Shown: positions 7,644 to 16,823 of the stretch, piece after piece | Numbering within the stretch: position 1 is the stretch's first letter | Layout of the letters: every line of letters starts with the position of its first letter | Assembly: GCA_022794035.1 (NCBI GenBank) | Contig: JAAWDX010000006.1 | Location: 1 to 64,000, forward strand | Source: Lachnospiraceae bacterium | GTDB lineage: Bacteria; Bacillota; Clostridia; Lachnospirales; Bianqueaceae | Reading direction: 5' to 3' | DNA: 64,000 bases | Translations under genes and position numbers: made by a program | Notes under the pieces: model-generated | What the model saw: the letters and a program-made list of their open reading frames with translations, nothing else | What the model was told of the DNA's origin: nothing | The model's database searches: none

Positions 7644-10600
7644 TTATCGATTCACAATCCGTTTTTTAGCTGCTAAGAGCAGTGCAATACCCAGCACGGC
7701 CATCATCAGTCCTACCACAAACGGAAGTGCTGTTTGGTCACCTGTGGCCGGTCCCACGTGATCAATCTTGCCATCACCGTCAGCATCGATATTTTGATCC
7801 GGTTTGCCATCGCCATCCGTATCAATATTAAGATCTGGCTTACCATCGCCGTCCAGATCTACATTCACATTCGGATTACCCGGGCGAGTGGGATCAATTC
7901 CCTGATCTGGTTTACCATCCCCATCTTTATCAATGATATTCAGGTTAGGTTTACCATCCCCGGTCGTATCCACATTCACATCCGGTTTACCATCCCCGTC
8001 TGTATCGACATTCACATCCGGCAGCGGCGTCTGATCGCCCTTGTTGACAATTCCGATATCCGGCTTGCCGTCTCCATCCTTATCGACAATATTGATGTTG
8101 GGCTTCCCATCCCCGGTCGTATCCACATTTACATTCGGCTTGCCGTCTCCATCTTTATCAATAATGTTCACATCCGGCGTCTTGTCCTGATCCGGATCCT
8201 TCGGATCGATATTATCCGGTTTGCCGTCGCCATCCTTATCCACGATATTGACATCCGGCTTACCGTCGCCATCTGTATCCACGTTCACATCCGGCTTGCC
8301 GTCATCGTCCGTGTCCACGTTCGTATCCGGCTTGCCGTCCCCGTCTGTATCGATATTCACATCCGGCTTCAGATCTTTAAGATCCTCCGGTGTCAGGTCA
8401 TCCAGATCATCTGGCTTACCATCTCCGTCCTTATCCACGATGTTCACATCCGGCGTTTTATCCTGATCCGGATCCTTCGGATCAATGTTGTCCGGCTTGC
8501 CGTCTCCATCCTTATCCACGATATTGACATCCGGCTTGCCGTCGCCGTCTATATCTACGTTCACATCCGGCTTGCCGTCATCGTCCGTGTCCACGTTCGT
8601 ATCCGGCTTGCCGTCGCCATCTGTATCCACGTTCACATCCGGCTTCAGATCTTTAAGATCCTCCGGTGTCAGATCATCCAGATCATCGGGCTTACCGTCT
8701 CCATCCTTATCCACGATGTTCACATCCGGTGTCTTATCCTGATCCGGATCCTTCGGATCGATGTTATCCGGCTTGCCGTCTCCATCCTTATCCACGATAT
8801 TGACATCCGGCTTGCCGTCGCCATCTGTATCCACGTTCACATCCGGCTTGCCGTCATCGTCCGTGTCCACATTCGTATCCGGCTTGCCGTCGCCATCTGT
8901 ATCGATATTCACATCCGGCTTCAGATCTTTAAGATCCTCCGGTGTCAGATCGTCCAGATCATCTGGCTCGCCGTCGCCATCCTTATCCACGATATTGATA
9001 TCCGGTGTCTTATCCTGATCCGGATCCTTCGGATCGATGTTGTCCGGTTTGCCGTCGCCATCTTTATCCACAATATTGACATCCGGTTTGCCGTCGCCGT
9101 CTGTATCTACGTTCACATCCGGCTTGCCGTCATCGTCCGTGTCCACGTTCGTATCCGGCTTACCCGTTCCATCCGTATCCAGATTCACATCTGGCTCGCC
9201 GTCATCATCGGTATCGATATTAATATCCGGATATCCGTCACCATCCGTATCCACATCAACTTCAGGCGTACCATTTTCTACCGCTTCAGCTACATCGACA
9301 ACTTTATAGTCAATCGTAAGCACAGCCCCCGTCCGCACGACGTTGCCATCATATGCATCATCCTGTTTAACAGAAGCTACAATTTTATAATTGGTCGCCT
9401 CGCTGAGAGTAATTTCCGTTACCTCATTTCCTTCGGCATCAGTAATCACAATGTCATCGGCTTTCAACGATACCATTGCACCTGTATTATTAGTCAGCGG
9501 TTTATTGATATTGTTTGTGAACGCATACCGTTCATTCAGAATAACAGCTAGTTCATCTTTTCCAAGCTTCTCAGCTTCTTCTGCGCTGCCCTCTTCCGGT
9601 TTCACAGCTTTGCGTGTGATGGCATCCTTATAATAGGCCGTCAGGCGCTGATTACCATCTTCCTCATCTACGACATCATAGTCAGGCTCAAGCGTCTCTA
9701 AAACCGGCACAACCACATCCGGATCTAATTCCTTTGTTTCTTCCGGCGTAACGACAGAACCCGGTACTGTAGTAAACGGAAACTCAGCGGGCTCATTCAT
9801 TTCTTCAGCCTGTCCATCCGAAAGCGTATAGTTGCCGCTTCCCAAATATTTAGCCGTTACCTTAAACTCTCCGTCATCGCCTTCTGGAACCAGATAATTG
9901 CTGGTATTATAATCCATAGTCAACGTAGCAGTCGAGTAATTGTACCCCGAAGCCTGCGCTTGACCTGTAACCATAGCGCGTGCTCTGGCTCTAGATCTTG
10001 CAGCAGCGGCTCCCGCATCCGTTTTTACCGGAGTTAAGGCAACCGGGCTCCCTACCTTTACGCCGTTAATATAAAACTGAACTGTTCCGCTAGGAGCCTC
10101 ACAGGTAAGCGCCTCTCCGTCAGCCGGCAGCACATTTGCCGTAAGGGTCATTGTCGAGAAATCAGTTTTACTCGTTGCGGTATCTTCGGTAAGACCATTT
10201 TTATAGGTATACTGATAGTCCACATCCAGCACTCGCGTATCGGCACGCGTAATCACCGAGCTAATCGTTGTCTGGTGCCCCCAGAAGGTTTTGCTAAAAT
10301 CTGCATCCGATGCATACTCTTTATAATTCAGCTGAATTGTATACGTTCCTGCCTGAGAGAATCCTTCCGCACTGCTTCCTTCTCCTGTTGGCTTTCCATC
10401 TGCATCCGTCAATCTGACAGCCGTTTCCTCTATCTGGTCTGCTTTATTAATGATTCCGCCTACTGGCTGCGGTACTGAAATCTCCTGCTTTGCAATTTCT
10501 TCATTCAAAAGCTCCCAGTCAAATGGAGTGCCATCATAGCGCTTATTCAGCATTTCCTTCAGCTCAGCACTGAACTTTGATTCGTCGACTTCAAATGTAA

Positions 10601-12650
10601 CATATCGCTTTGTTACGTCACCGCTTGATCCGCCTACTTCCTCCAGCGTAAATGGATATGTCGTATCCACCTTTACTCCCTCTGCTGTCTGAAGGATTAC
10701 TTTAGAAATAGAAACAGGCTTACCCTTTGATGACGCCGGAAGCCAAAAGTATAGCTTCTTTGTATTGTCCAGCTTAGTTGCAAGACCATATTCCGGAGTA
10801 ACCGGCGTACCATCAATGGTTACGCCGTAACTATACAGAAAATCTCCCTGCTTTAAGGGTATATCATTTCCATCTTTATCCTTGTATGTATAACTAGATA
10901 AGTCAATCGTCACCATAATCAAAGGCGTGCCATCAGAGCTAACAACTGAAGCACCTTGAATACTGTACCCGCCGTTATAGGCTGCCGGGAAAAAGGAGCC
11001 GCCTGTAACAATAACTTTTCCTCCTGCAGCGCCGATATCCCACTGCGTTCCATTGTTATTAGATTTCGGCAGCAGAGTACCGCCTGTAATCTTAATCTCA
11101 TGGGGCGTGCTGCCTGCACCATGCCCGATATTGCTAGCACTATTACAAGCACCGCCAAATGCATTTCCATGGTCTTTTCCTGTTGCCGTGATATAACCGC
11201 CATTAATTGTAATATCGCCAGGAACCATTCCGGCATGTCCAACTCCTGCGGTTTTGGCATTCCAGCCTGCGCCGATAGCCGCTCCATGATAACTTGCTGT
11301 AGCATCAATGATGCCGCCATTAATTGTAATACCGCCGCCATCCAAAGAACAGCCCGCACCGCCGGTATTGCCGCCACCGATGCCAGCACCGGCACTGCTG
11401 CTGCCGCCGTTGGTATATGCATTGACAGTAATCTGACCGCCATTGATTGTAATTTGGCCGCTGTTTTCGCCATGATTACCACCAATACATGCTCCATTGG
11501 TCCCCGAATACACGGTAAGAGAACCCGGATGTGCACTGTCTAATTTCCACGCCGGTTCCCCTGCTTTAATCACAGTGTCTCCCATCGTACAGTCCTCAAC
11601 CAGACGTCCTCCTTCAATTGCAACAGGATTACAAAGGCTGTCATCAATTGTAAGCGCAGAACCATATGCAACATGGATACCCGCATTATTAGCACCTGTT
11701 GACGGATTCAAAATATTACTGCTTCCATCTGCCAGTGTTAAATGCAGCGTAGTCGGCGCCGCTGCCGTGTTCGGCAAAATATTTACCGGCGGCATCGCCG
11801 CTGTTGTGATAGTAACACCTGCAAAAGTAATCTCGGCATGCTTGCCAGCCACAACGGCAATCCCATGCGTTGTGGTCGTTCCCTGCACGGTAAGCGCTCT
11901 GCTTGTCTGAACATAAATCACATTAGAAACCGTATAGATTTCATATTCAGCGCCTGCTGCCGCGCCATAGGCCAGCGCTTGTCCATCATCAGCCGTAATC
12001 GTCAGACCGCCCACGGAAATGCTGGCAGATGCATCCAGCATCATAGCTCCGCCCAGCACAAGATCTGCTTGCAGAGCAGCTGTTTCTTCTGCAAGCTCAT
12101 AGCCTTCCGGCAAGCTTGCCAGTAAAGAATGGGAACCTTCTGAAAGGCCCTCTTCCGGAAACTCATCCAGCACCCAACTGATCGCCAGCGTCTCTTCCGT
12201 TCCATTCTCTAATACAGCCTGGATCTCTGCCGGCAAAAACATAGCCAGATCCTCTTTCGTAAGAACCTGCTCTTCGTTGACGCCAAGAAGTGCCAATTCC
12301 CAACGCGCATTTTCTTCATTATATACCAGATATTCTTCCTCATCTATCCAGTTCCATGAAGTAATCTTCAAATTCTGCCCGACGGATTCCTCTTCTGTCA
12401 AAGAAGTCTCATTTTCTGAATCCTCCGTCTCAAAACGCTCTGTTTCAGAGCTTTCCTCGTTCAGATCCGTTATTTCCGAACTTTCTGCTTCATCTTCAGC
12501 ATCTTGATACTCTTCTGTGTGTAAGATGCTGTCTTCGCTAAGACCCGCTTCTTCTGCTGCTGACACAAATGTAGTGCTGCCTATTGCAGAAAGCAGCATA
12601 CAAATGACCAATACTACAGAAAGCAGTTGTCTTCTAGCCATTCCTTTCAT
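7644..12650 (-). CDS. Large repeat-rich cell-wall-anchored surface protein
   Basis: A 1668-residue exported protein. Order: signal peptide (about 1-32, ending VSA before AEE); a Glu/Ser-rich linker to about 95; a Gly/Asn/Thr-rich region (about 200-600) with recurrent GQITINGG-type turns typical of right-handed beta-helix carbohydrate-binding proteins; a mixed region with an Ig-like piece near 860-890 (GTVQFYINGVKVGSP); then from about 1130 an Asp-rich tract of DTDGDGKPDV-type units like thrombospondin type-3/dockerin calcium loops; finally a PATGDQ motif, a hydrophobic segment and the basic tail KKRIVNR. That ending looks like a sortase signal with a variant of LPXTG. The ATG at 12650 has GGAGG 9 nt upstream, better than the GTG two codons earlier. 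Single-gene unit with its own promoter and terminator. Adhesion or polysaccharide binding is inference. Confidence 0.8.
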   Translation of the reverse strand: MKGMARRQLLSVVLVICMLLSAIGSTTFVSAAEEAGLSEDSILHTEEYQDAEDEAESSEITDLNEESSETERFETEDSENETSLTEEESVGQNLKITSWNWIDEEEYLVYNEENARWELALLGVNEEQVLTKEDLAMFLPAEIQAVLENGTEETLAISWVLDEFPEEGLSEGSHSLLASLPEGYELAEETAALQADLVLGGAMMLDASASISVGGLTITADDGQALAYGAAAGAEYEIYTVSNVIYVQTSRALTVQGTTTTHGIAVVAGKHAEITFAGVTITTAAMPPVNILPNTAAAPTTLHLTLADGSSNILNPSTGANNAGIHVAYGSALTIDDSLCNPVAIEGGRLVEDCTMGDTVIKAGEPAWKLDSAHPGSLTVYSGTNGACIGGNHGENSGQITINGGQITVNAYTNGGSSSAGAGIGGGNTGGAGCSLDGGGITINGGIIDATASYHGAAIGAGWNAKTAGVGHAGMVPGDITINGGYITATGKDHGNAFGGACNSASNIGHGAGSTPHEIKITGGTLLPKSNNNGTQWDIGAAGGKVIVTGGSFFPAAYNGGYSIQGASVVSSDGTPLIMVTIDLSSYTYKDKDGNDIPLKQGDFLYSYGVTIDGTPVTPEYGLATKLDNTKKLYFWLPASSKGKPVSISKVILQTAEGVKVDTTYPFTLEEVGGSSGDVTKRYVTFEVDESKFSAELKEMLNKRYDGTPFDWELLNEEIAKQEISVPQPVGGIINKADQIEETAVRLTDADGKPTGEGSSAEGFSQAGTYTIQLNYKEYASDADFSKTFWGHQTTISSVITRADTRVLDVDYQYTYKNGLTEDTATSKTDFSTMTLTANVLPADGEALTCEAPSGTVQFYINGVKVGSPVALTPVKTDAGAAAARSRARARAMVTGQAQASGYNYSTATLTMDYNTSNYLVPEGDDGEFKVTAKYLGSGNYTLSDGQAEEMNEPAEFPFTTVPGSVVTPEETKELDPDVVVPVLETLEPDYDVVDEEDGNQRLTAYYKDAITRKAVKPEEGSAEEAEKLGKDELAVILNERYAFTNNINKPLTNNTGAMVSLKADDIVITDAEGNEVTEITLSEATNYKIVASVKQDDAYDGNVVRTGAVLTIDYKVVDVAEAVENGTPEVDVDTDGDGYPDINIDTDDDGEPDVNLDTDGTGKPDTNVDTDDDGKPDVNVDTDGDGKPDVNIVDKDGDGKPDNIDPKDPDQDKTPDINIVDKDGDGEPDDLDDLTPEDLKDLKPDVNIDTDGDGKPDTNVDTDDDGKPDVNVDTDGDGKPDVNIVDKDGDGKPDNIDPKDPDQDKTPDVNIVDKDGDGKPDDLDDLTPEDLKDLKPDVNVDTDGDGKPDTNVDTDDDGKPDVNVDIDGDGKPDVNIVDKDGDGKPDNIDPKDPDQDKTPDVNIVDKDGDGKPDDLDDLTPEDLKDLKPDVNIDTDGDGKPDTNVDTDDDGKPDVNVDTDGDGKPDVNIVDKDGDGKPDNIDPKDPDQDKTPDVNIIDKDGDGKPNVNVDTTGDGKPNINIVDKDGDGKPDIGIVNKGDQTPLPDVNVDTDGDGKPDVNVDTTGDGKPNLNIIDKDGDGKPDQGIDPTRPGNPNVNVDLDGDGKPDLNIDTDGDGKPDQNIDADGDGKIDHVGPATGDQTALPFVVGLMMAVLGIALLLAAKKRIVNR
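8161..9165 (-). repeat. 276-bp tandem DNA repeats coding Asp-rich motifs
   Basis: Within the surface protein gene, near-identical blocks begin at about 8161, 8437, 8713 and 8989, each exactly 276 bp (92 codons) apart, for about 3.6 copies. Each unit codes several DxDxDGxPD loops plus a linker with LTPEDLKDLKPDV. The tight nucleotide identity points to recent expansion and likely copy-number variation. Confidence 0.85.
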
Positions 12651-12673
12651 ACTCACACTCCTCCGTTATGTTA

Positions 12674-12727
12674 ATTTCAATCGGTGATTCACAATTGAAA
12701 TACAAAAAGAGTTTGCCAAAGCAAACT
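12674..12727. promoter_or_regulatory. Two inverted repeats in the surface protein leader
   Basis: Between promoter and start codon are two perfect inverted repeats: AGTTTGC/GCAAACT with a 4-nt loop (12710-12727) and ATTTCAAT/ATTGAAAT with a 12-nt spacer (12674-12701). They could be mRNA hairpins or protein sites. Neither has a T-run, so they are not simple terminators. Confidence 0.45.
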
Positions 12728-12743
12728 TATGAATTTGTAAAAA

Positions 12744-12772
12744 ATTTTATCACACTAAAATGCGAGTGTCAA
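12744..12772 (-). promoter_or_regulatory. Promoter of the surface protein gene
   Basis: Consensus TTGACA (12772-12767) and TAAAAT (12749-12744) with a 17-bp spacer, about 95 bp before the start codon. Confidence 0.8.
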
Positions 12773-12805
12773 TATAAATATTATTCTTTAAGGGCACGAT
12801 AAATA

Positions 12806-12844
12806 AAAAGCAGCCTAAAAGGAAATTCCTTTTAAGCTGCTTTT
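12806..12844 (-). terminator. Terminator of pckA
   Basis: A long stem formed by AAAAGCAGC plus TTAAAAGGA and its complement, ending in a T-run on the minus strand, 24 nt after the pckA stop. Confidence 0.85.
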
Positions 12845-12867
12845 AAGAAAGCTAGTTCAAACTGCTA

Positions 12868-14472
12868 TTATGCCTGCGGGCCAGCAGAAACCAGAGCCTT
12901 GCCTGCCTCATTGCCCTCATATTTAGCAAAGTTCTTGACAAATCTCTGTGCCAGATCCTGCGCTTTTTCTTCCCACTCTGCTACATTAGCATAGGTATCG
13001 CGAGGATCCAAAATGGCCGGATCTACACCTGGCAGTTCGGTCGGCACTTCAAAATTGAAATGCGGAATTGTCTTGGTCGGTGCATTCAGAATATCTCCGC
13101 TCAAAATCGCATCGATGATACCGCGTGTATCGCGGATAGAAATACGCTTTCCTGTACCATTCCAGCCTGTGTTTACCAAGTAAGCCTTTGCTCCGCTCTG
13201 CTCCATTTTCTTAACCAGCTCTTCTGCATACTTAGTCGGATGCAGCTCCAGGAACGCCTGACCAAAGCAAGCAGAGAAGGTGGGCGTAGGCTCTGTAATA
13301 CCGCGCTCGGTGCCAGCCAGCTTTGCCGTAAAGCCAGACAGGAAATAATACTGTGTCTGCTCAGGAGTCAGAATAGAAACAGGAGGCAGTACGCCAAATG
13401 CATCTGCAGAAAGGAAAATTACATTTTTAGCAGCCGGAGCAGAAGAAACAGGGCGCACAATCTTTTCAATATGATTGATCGGATAGGATACACGCGTATT
13501 CTCCGTGACGCTCTTATCGTCAAAATCAATTTTGCCCTCTGCATCCAAGGTTACATTTTCTAATAATGCATCCCGTTTGATTGCATTGTAAATATCAGGC
13601 TCAGACTCCTTGTCAAGGTTAATTACCTTTGCATAGCAGCCGCCCTCAAAGTTAAACACGCCGTTGTCATCCCAGCCATGCTCATCATCACCGATCAAAA
13701 GACGCTTAGGATCGGTAGACAGCGTTGTTTTACCTGTGCCGGAAAGGCCAAAGAAAATCGCGGTATTCTCACCATTCATATCCGTGTTCGCTGAGCAGTG
13801 CATCGACGCGATTCCTTTAAGCGGCAGGTAATAGTTCATCATAGAGAACATACCCTTCTTCATCTCACCGCCATACCAAGTATTCACAATAACCTGCTCG
13901 CGGCTGGTAATGTTAAACATAACAGCCGTTTCTGAATTCAGCCCCAGCTCTTTGTAGTTCTCAACTTTAGCTTTAGAAGCGTTGTATACCACAAAATCAG
14001 GCTCAAAGCTTGCCAGCTCCTCTTCCGTAGGCTGAATAAACATATTTTTAACGAAATGGGCCTGCCATGCCACTTCCATAATAAAACGAATCGCCATGCG
14101 AGTGTCTTCATTAGCACCACAGAATGCATCAACAACAAACAGCTTCTTATTAGAAAGCTCTTTCAGTGCAATCTCTTTTACAACATTCCATGTCTCTTCA
14201 CTAGCCGGATGGTTATCGTTCTTATATTCATCAGAAGTCCACCACACGGTATCCTTGGAATTTTCATCCATGACAATAAATTTATCCTGCGGAGAACGTC
14301 CGGTATAAATACCAGTCATTACATTCACGGCACCAAGCTCGCTGACCTGTCCTTTTTCAAACCCTTCCAGATCTGTTTTGGTCTCTTCTTCAAATAACAA
14401 CTCATAAGAAGGATTATGAACAATTTCCGGGGTCCCTGTGATGCCATACTTACTTAAATTGATTTCTGCCAT
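12868..14472 (-). CDS. pckA: ATP-dependent phosphoenolpyruvate carboxykinase
   Basis: Interconverts oxaloacetate plus ATP with phosphoenolpyruvate, CO2 and ADP; in fermenting Clostridia it can run toward oxaloacetate and succinate. The 534-residue length fits the ATP-type family. The kinase-1a loop GLSGTGKTT, the preceding HCSAN segment and the metal-binding GDDEHGWDD stretch are all visible. I place the start at 14472 ([10 protein letters not shown]), with AGAGG 11 nt upstream; the longer open frame to 14565 lacks the family pattern. It stands alone between a promoter near 14581-14608 and a strong terminator. An inverted repeat in the leader may mediate carbon control. Confidence 0.95.
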   Translation of the reverse strand: MAEINLSKYGITGTPEIVHNPSYELLFEEETKTDLEGFEKGQVSELGAVNVMTGIYTGRSPQDKFIVMDENSKDTVWWTSDEYKNDNHPASEETWNVVKEIALKELSNKKLFVVDAFCGANEDTRMAIRFIMEVAWQAHFVKNMFIQPTEEELASFEPDFVVYNASKAKVENYKELGLNSETAVMFNITSREQVIVNTWYGGEMKKGMFSMMNYYLPLKGIASMHCSANTDMNGENTAIFFGLSGTGKTTLSTDPKRLLIGDDEHGWDDNGVFNFEGGCYAKVINLDKESEPDIYNAIKRDALLENVTLDAEGKIDFDDKSVTENTRVSYPINHIEKIVRPVSSAPAAKNVIFLSADAFGVLPPVSILTPEQTQYYFLSGFTAKLAGTERGITEPTPTFSACFGQAFLELHPTKYAEELVKKMEQSGAKAYLVNTGWNGTGKRISIRDTRGIIDAILSGDILNAPTKTIPHFNFEVPTELPGVDPAILDPRDTYANVAEWEEKAQDLAQRFVKNFAKYEGNEAGKALVSAGPQA

Positions 14473-14542
14473 TTTACATTTAACCTCTTTCTTAATAGAA
14501 TATCGTGAATAGGTAACACACGCAACTCTGCCTTCACAAAGC

Positions 14543-14608
14543 ATTGGCGGGAGAAAATATGCCAATCTCCTCTAGCGTATATTATACAAGATAAAATCAT
14601 AAAATCAA
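14543..14608 (-). promoter_or_regulatory. pckA promoter and leader inverted repeat
   Basis: A TATAAT -10 (14586-14581) is preceded at 16 bp by TTGATT (14608-14603). Downstream, ATTGGC (14543-14548) and GCCAAT (14561-14566) form a 6-bp inverted repeat in the leader, a possible operator. The regulator is unknown. Confidence 0.5.
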
Positions 14609-14674
14609 GAAAATCTTTTAAATTTTCAATTTTGTCCATTTAAAATGCAAGTTAATCTAGCTTCACCTGCATTT

Positions 14675-15598
14675 TCATTGCTGCTGGTGCCTGTACATCC
14701 TCGACGGGGTCTCCTCCCCATCGCCTTGTACCATGCACAAAAACTCCCATCCATATCTCTCGTAAAACCCAGTATGATCTGTGAGCAAATATAAGGTATC
14801 CACCTGTTTTTCCTTCATGTCCGCGCAGACCAGATTCAGCATTTGCCCTGCGATCCCCTGCCGGCGGTATGCCTCCTCCACATATACAGCGCATACATTA
14901 GGCGCCAGATCCTTGCGATCATGAAAGTCATTTTCAATTACGCCCAGACCCGCAATAATCTTGCCATATTCAATCACAACATACCATTGCGGCACTGCCG
15001 CTCGCCCCTCCAAGCACTCCTGCATGCTCTCCTGATAAGCGCTTTCCGGGATATGCCATTTAGCATGAAACCACTGCGCAGCCTCCTGCAGCAGCTCAGC
15101 ATGATCCCTGAGCTTAAGCCAGAATCTGGTCTTTTCCCGCCTGATCCCATGATAGGATCCCTCCTCGCAGTAACCGCGCGCCTCGTAGCCATGCGCCTCA
15201 TAGTATGCATTAAGCGCTTTATTATTGACCCCGCAGTCCAGCCGCACAGCGGCAAGCCCCTGCTGATAGGCTGCTTTTTCTATGTGCTCCAGCAAGGCCG
15301 CCCCCACGCCATGACAGGCGGGGTCTGACACAAGGTGATGCACATAAAGCGCCTCTCCTCCTTCCGGCCACCGCTCATCCTGCTTAAAAACAGCGGCAGC
15401 GCCTACAATCTTTTCTTCTGCCACTGCTACAATAAAAGATGCGCTATGCTGCAAAAAATATGTTTTAGGATATATCGCAAGATACTCTGCCGTATTCCAT
15501 TGCTGCAATCCTTTTTGATCCATCCATTTCATGCGTTTTTTAATTAAATCGATGATGGCATCCACATCCTGCCTGCAGGCTTCTCGCATATAAATCAT
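14675..15598 (-). CDS. Tandem GNAT acetyltransferase
   Basis: A 307-residue protein with two GNAT N-acetyltransferase domains in one chain. The first (about 1-160) has the acetyl-CoA loop region PACHGVGAALLEHIE and a C-terminal ALNAYYEAHGYEARG. The second (about 165-307) has EEAYRRQGIAGQMLN, where R-R-Q-G-I-A is the classic Q/RxxGxG/A pyrophosphate loop, and TGFYERYGWEF. In the first domain that loop reads H-G-V-G-A. Substrates are unknown; GNATs modify amines on small molecules or proteins. A GGAGGG ribosome binding site precedes the ATG. Monocistronic by spacing. Confidence 0.82.
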   Translation of the reverse strand: MIYMREACRQDVDAIIDLIKKRMKWMDQKGLQQWNTAEYLAIYPKTYFLQHSASFIVAVAEEKIVGAAAVFKQDERWPEGGEALYVHHLVSDPACHGVGAALLEHIEKAAYQQGLAAVRLDCGVNNKALNAYYEAHGYEARGYCEEGSYHGIRREKTRFWLKLRDHAELLQEAAQWFHAKWHIPESAYQESMQECLEGRAAVPQWYVVIEYGKIIAGLGVIENDFHDRKDLAPNVCAVYVEEAYRRQGIAGQMLNLVCADMKEKQVDTLYLLTDHTGFYERYGWEFLCMVQGDGEETPSRMYRHQQQ

Positions 15599-15651
15599 TT
15601 ACCGATTCCCTCCTTCAAGCCAGTACTCTACTAAGCTGATAAAAGCAGCGC

Positions 15652-16326
15652 TCACTCTTCTTCTTGAGCCGCCCATGCCTTCTCTTTTTTATATTTGCGA
15701 ATAAACAGAAACACTGCCAGTGCAATAACCAGAAGACCTACCCCCGCCATGGCGTAAACCGTTGTTACGTCTGCCGGGCCTTCCAATACCAGAAGCTTTC
15801 CTTCTGTCGCCTGTATGATCGTTTCTATATCCTGGTCGCTGTACTCCCACTGCTTAAGCTGCTCTCTGAATGCTGCTTCTAACCCTGCTAAACTTTCCTC
15901 CATTTCAACAGCAACGCCATTAAAATGCAAAACTGTCTGCGGACTCGCGCCTCCTTCCAGATAGGCATAGGTCTCATTCGTGATCTGATCCATGATCTGT
16001 TTATCTGCCTTGCGGACATATACAGCCGCCAGTCCAGAGTTTCCTACCGGAATGATATAATAATACCCGGAGGTCTTAGCGGCTGTGCGATAGTCCTCAT
16101 ACTGGGTATAGGTTGATTGCGTTGCAAACTGTCCCAAGCTATAGTATATATCTCCCTGTACATGATCCCCCTCTGCAAGTCCCTCTCCCAGCACTTCATC
16201 ATAATTATGAGCCGGCTTTAAAAGCTGAATCATATGCCCCTTCTGGATTGTCATTCCCAAAAAGATCCCTCCAAACAGCAGTAGCATCAAGTTTGCAATG
16301 GAAAATCCTTTTAATAATGTTTTCAT
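15652..16326 (-). CDS. Unknown two-pass membrane protein
   Basis: A 224-residue protein I do not recognise. It has an N-terminal hydrophobic helix (about 7-26) and a C-terminal one (about 189-209) followed by a charged tail KKEKAWAAQEEE, which suggests both ends anchored with an outside domain of some 160 residues between. That domain has a GYYYIIPVGNSG segment and strand-helix character. Start has an AAGGAAA ribosome binding site. Neighbours (acetyltransferase, cytidine deaminase) give no clue. Confidence 0.6.
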   Translation of the reverse strand: MKTLLKGFSIANLMLLLFGGIFLGMTIQKGHMIQLLKPAHNYDEVLGEGLAEGDHVQGDIYYSLGQFATQSTYTQYEDYRTAAKTSGYYYIIPVGNSGLAAVYVRKADKQIMDQITNETYAYLEGGASPQTVLHFNGVAVEMEESLAGLEAAFREQLKQWEYSDQDIETIIQATEGKLLVLEGPADVTTVYAMAGVGLLVIALAVFLFIRKYKKEKAWAAQEEE

Positions 16327-16364
16327 TTTAATTTCCTTTCTACTACTCCATTATTGAGTATGCT

Positions 16365-16757
16365 TTATATCCACCACTCAGGCGTCAACTCGCCGAGCGT
16401 CACAATTTTATTGTTTTCATTGTCAAGCATAATTTCAATGCTCTGATACTCTTCTGGCATAAGCTGCGTCATCAGCTCACGGCAGGCTCCGCAGGGCGGC
16501 ATTGCCTTGCCTTCGCTATTTATAGCTATGACACGCCGGATCGCATTTTCGCCGTTGGTAATCATGTTGAAAATAGCATTTCTCTCTGCACAAACGCCAA
16601 GCGTACAAGATGTGTCTATGCACACACCTACATAGATCTTACCCGATGCGGATTCAACTGCGGCGGCAACTCCGCCTGCCTCTATGCTACTTGAAACCTC
16701 ACGCGGGTTTACCACTTTCATTGCTGCATTATATAGCTGAGTCCAAATTTCATTCAT
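16365..16757 (-). CDS. Cytidine deaminase family protein
   Basis: A 130-residue zinc-dependent deaminase. The zinc ligands and catalytic Glu are all present: Cys56-Ala-Glu58 (CAERNAIFNM) and PCGAC with Cys89 and Cys92, the three-cysteine arrangement of small tetrameric cytidine deaminases. It would convert cytidine or deoxycytidine to the uridine form in pyrimidine salvage; blasticidin-type or other nucleoside deaminases share the motifs and cannot be excluded. The start at 16757 has GGAGG in front; an upstream in-frame start to 16817 would lie inside the lysS terminator. Confidence 0.85.
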   Translation of the reverse strand: MNEIWTQLYNAAMKVVNPREVSSSIEAGGVAAAVESASGKIYVGVCIDTSCTLGVCAERNAIFNMITNGENAIRRVIAINSEGKAMPPCGACRELMTQLMPEEYQSIEIMLDNENNKIVTLGELTPEWWI

Positions 16758-16782
16758 TCTATTGCCTCCCCAATATAGTCTA

Positions 16783-16812
16783 TTAAAAATGGGCAATTCC
16801 GTTATGGAACTG
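16783..16812 (-). terminator. Terminator after lysS
   Basis: On the minus strand GGGCAGTTCC pairs with GGAATTGCCC (one G-T pair) across a 5-nt loop, followed by ATTTTTAA. Confidence 0.85.
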
Positions 16813-16823
16813 CCCACTCCCTT

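Noticed and set aside
8161..9165. A CRISPR array, considered because of the regular repeats
   Set aside because: The 276-bp period is in frame with one coding sequence, has no short direct repeat with unique spacers, and no cas genes are present.
7734..9551. A 605-codon open frame antisense to the surface protein gene
   Set aside because: It arises because the Asp/Gly/Pro/Asn codons of the repeats have no stops in the opposite frame. Its product is a repetitive Ile/Val/Arg/His string without a start context or known fold.
10919..11543. Frames of about 200 codons on both strands within the surface protein beta-helix region
   Set aside because: They are alternative readings of Gly/Ala/Asn-rich repeats, and the main frame alone has a signal peptide and sorting signal.
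16757..16817. An upstream start for the cytidine deaminase at 16817
   Set aside because: That extension lies in the lysS terminator, and the downstream ATG has a GGAGG at proper distance.
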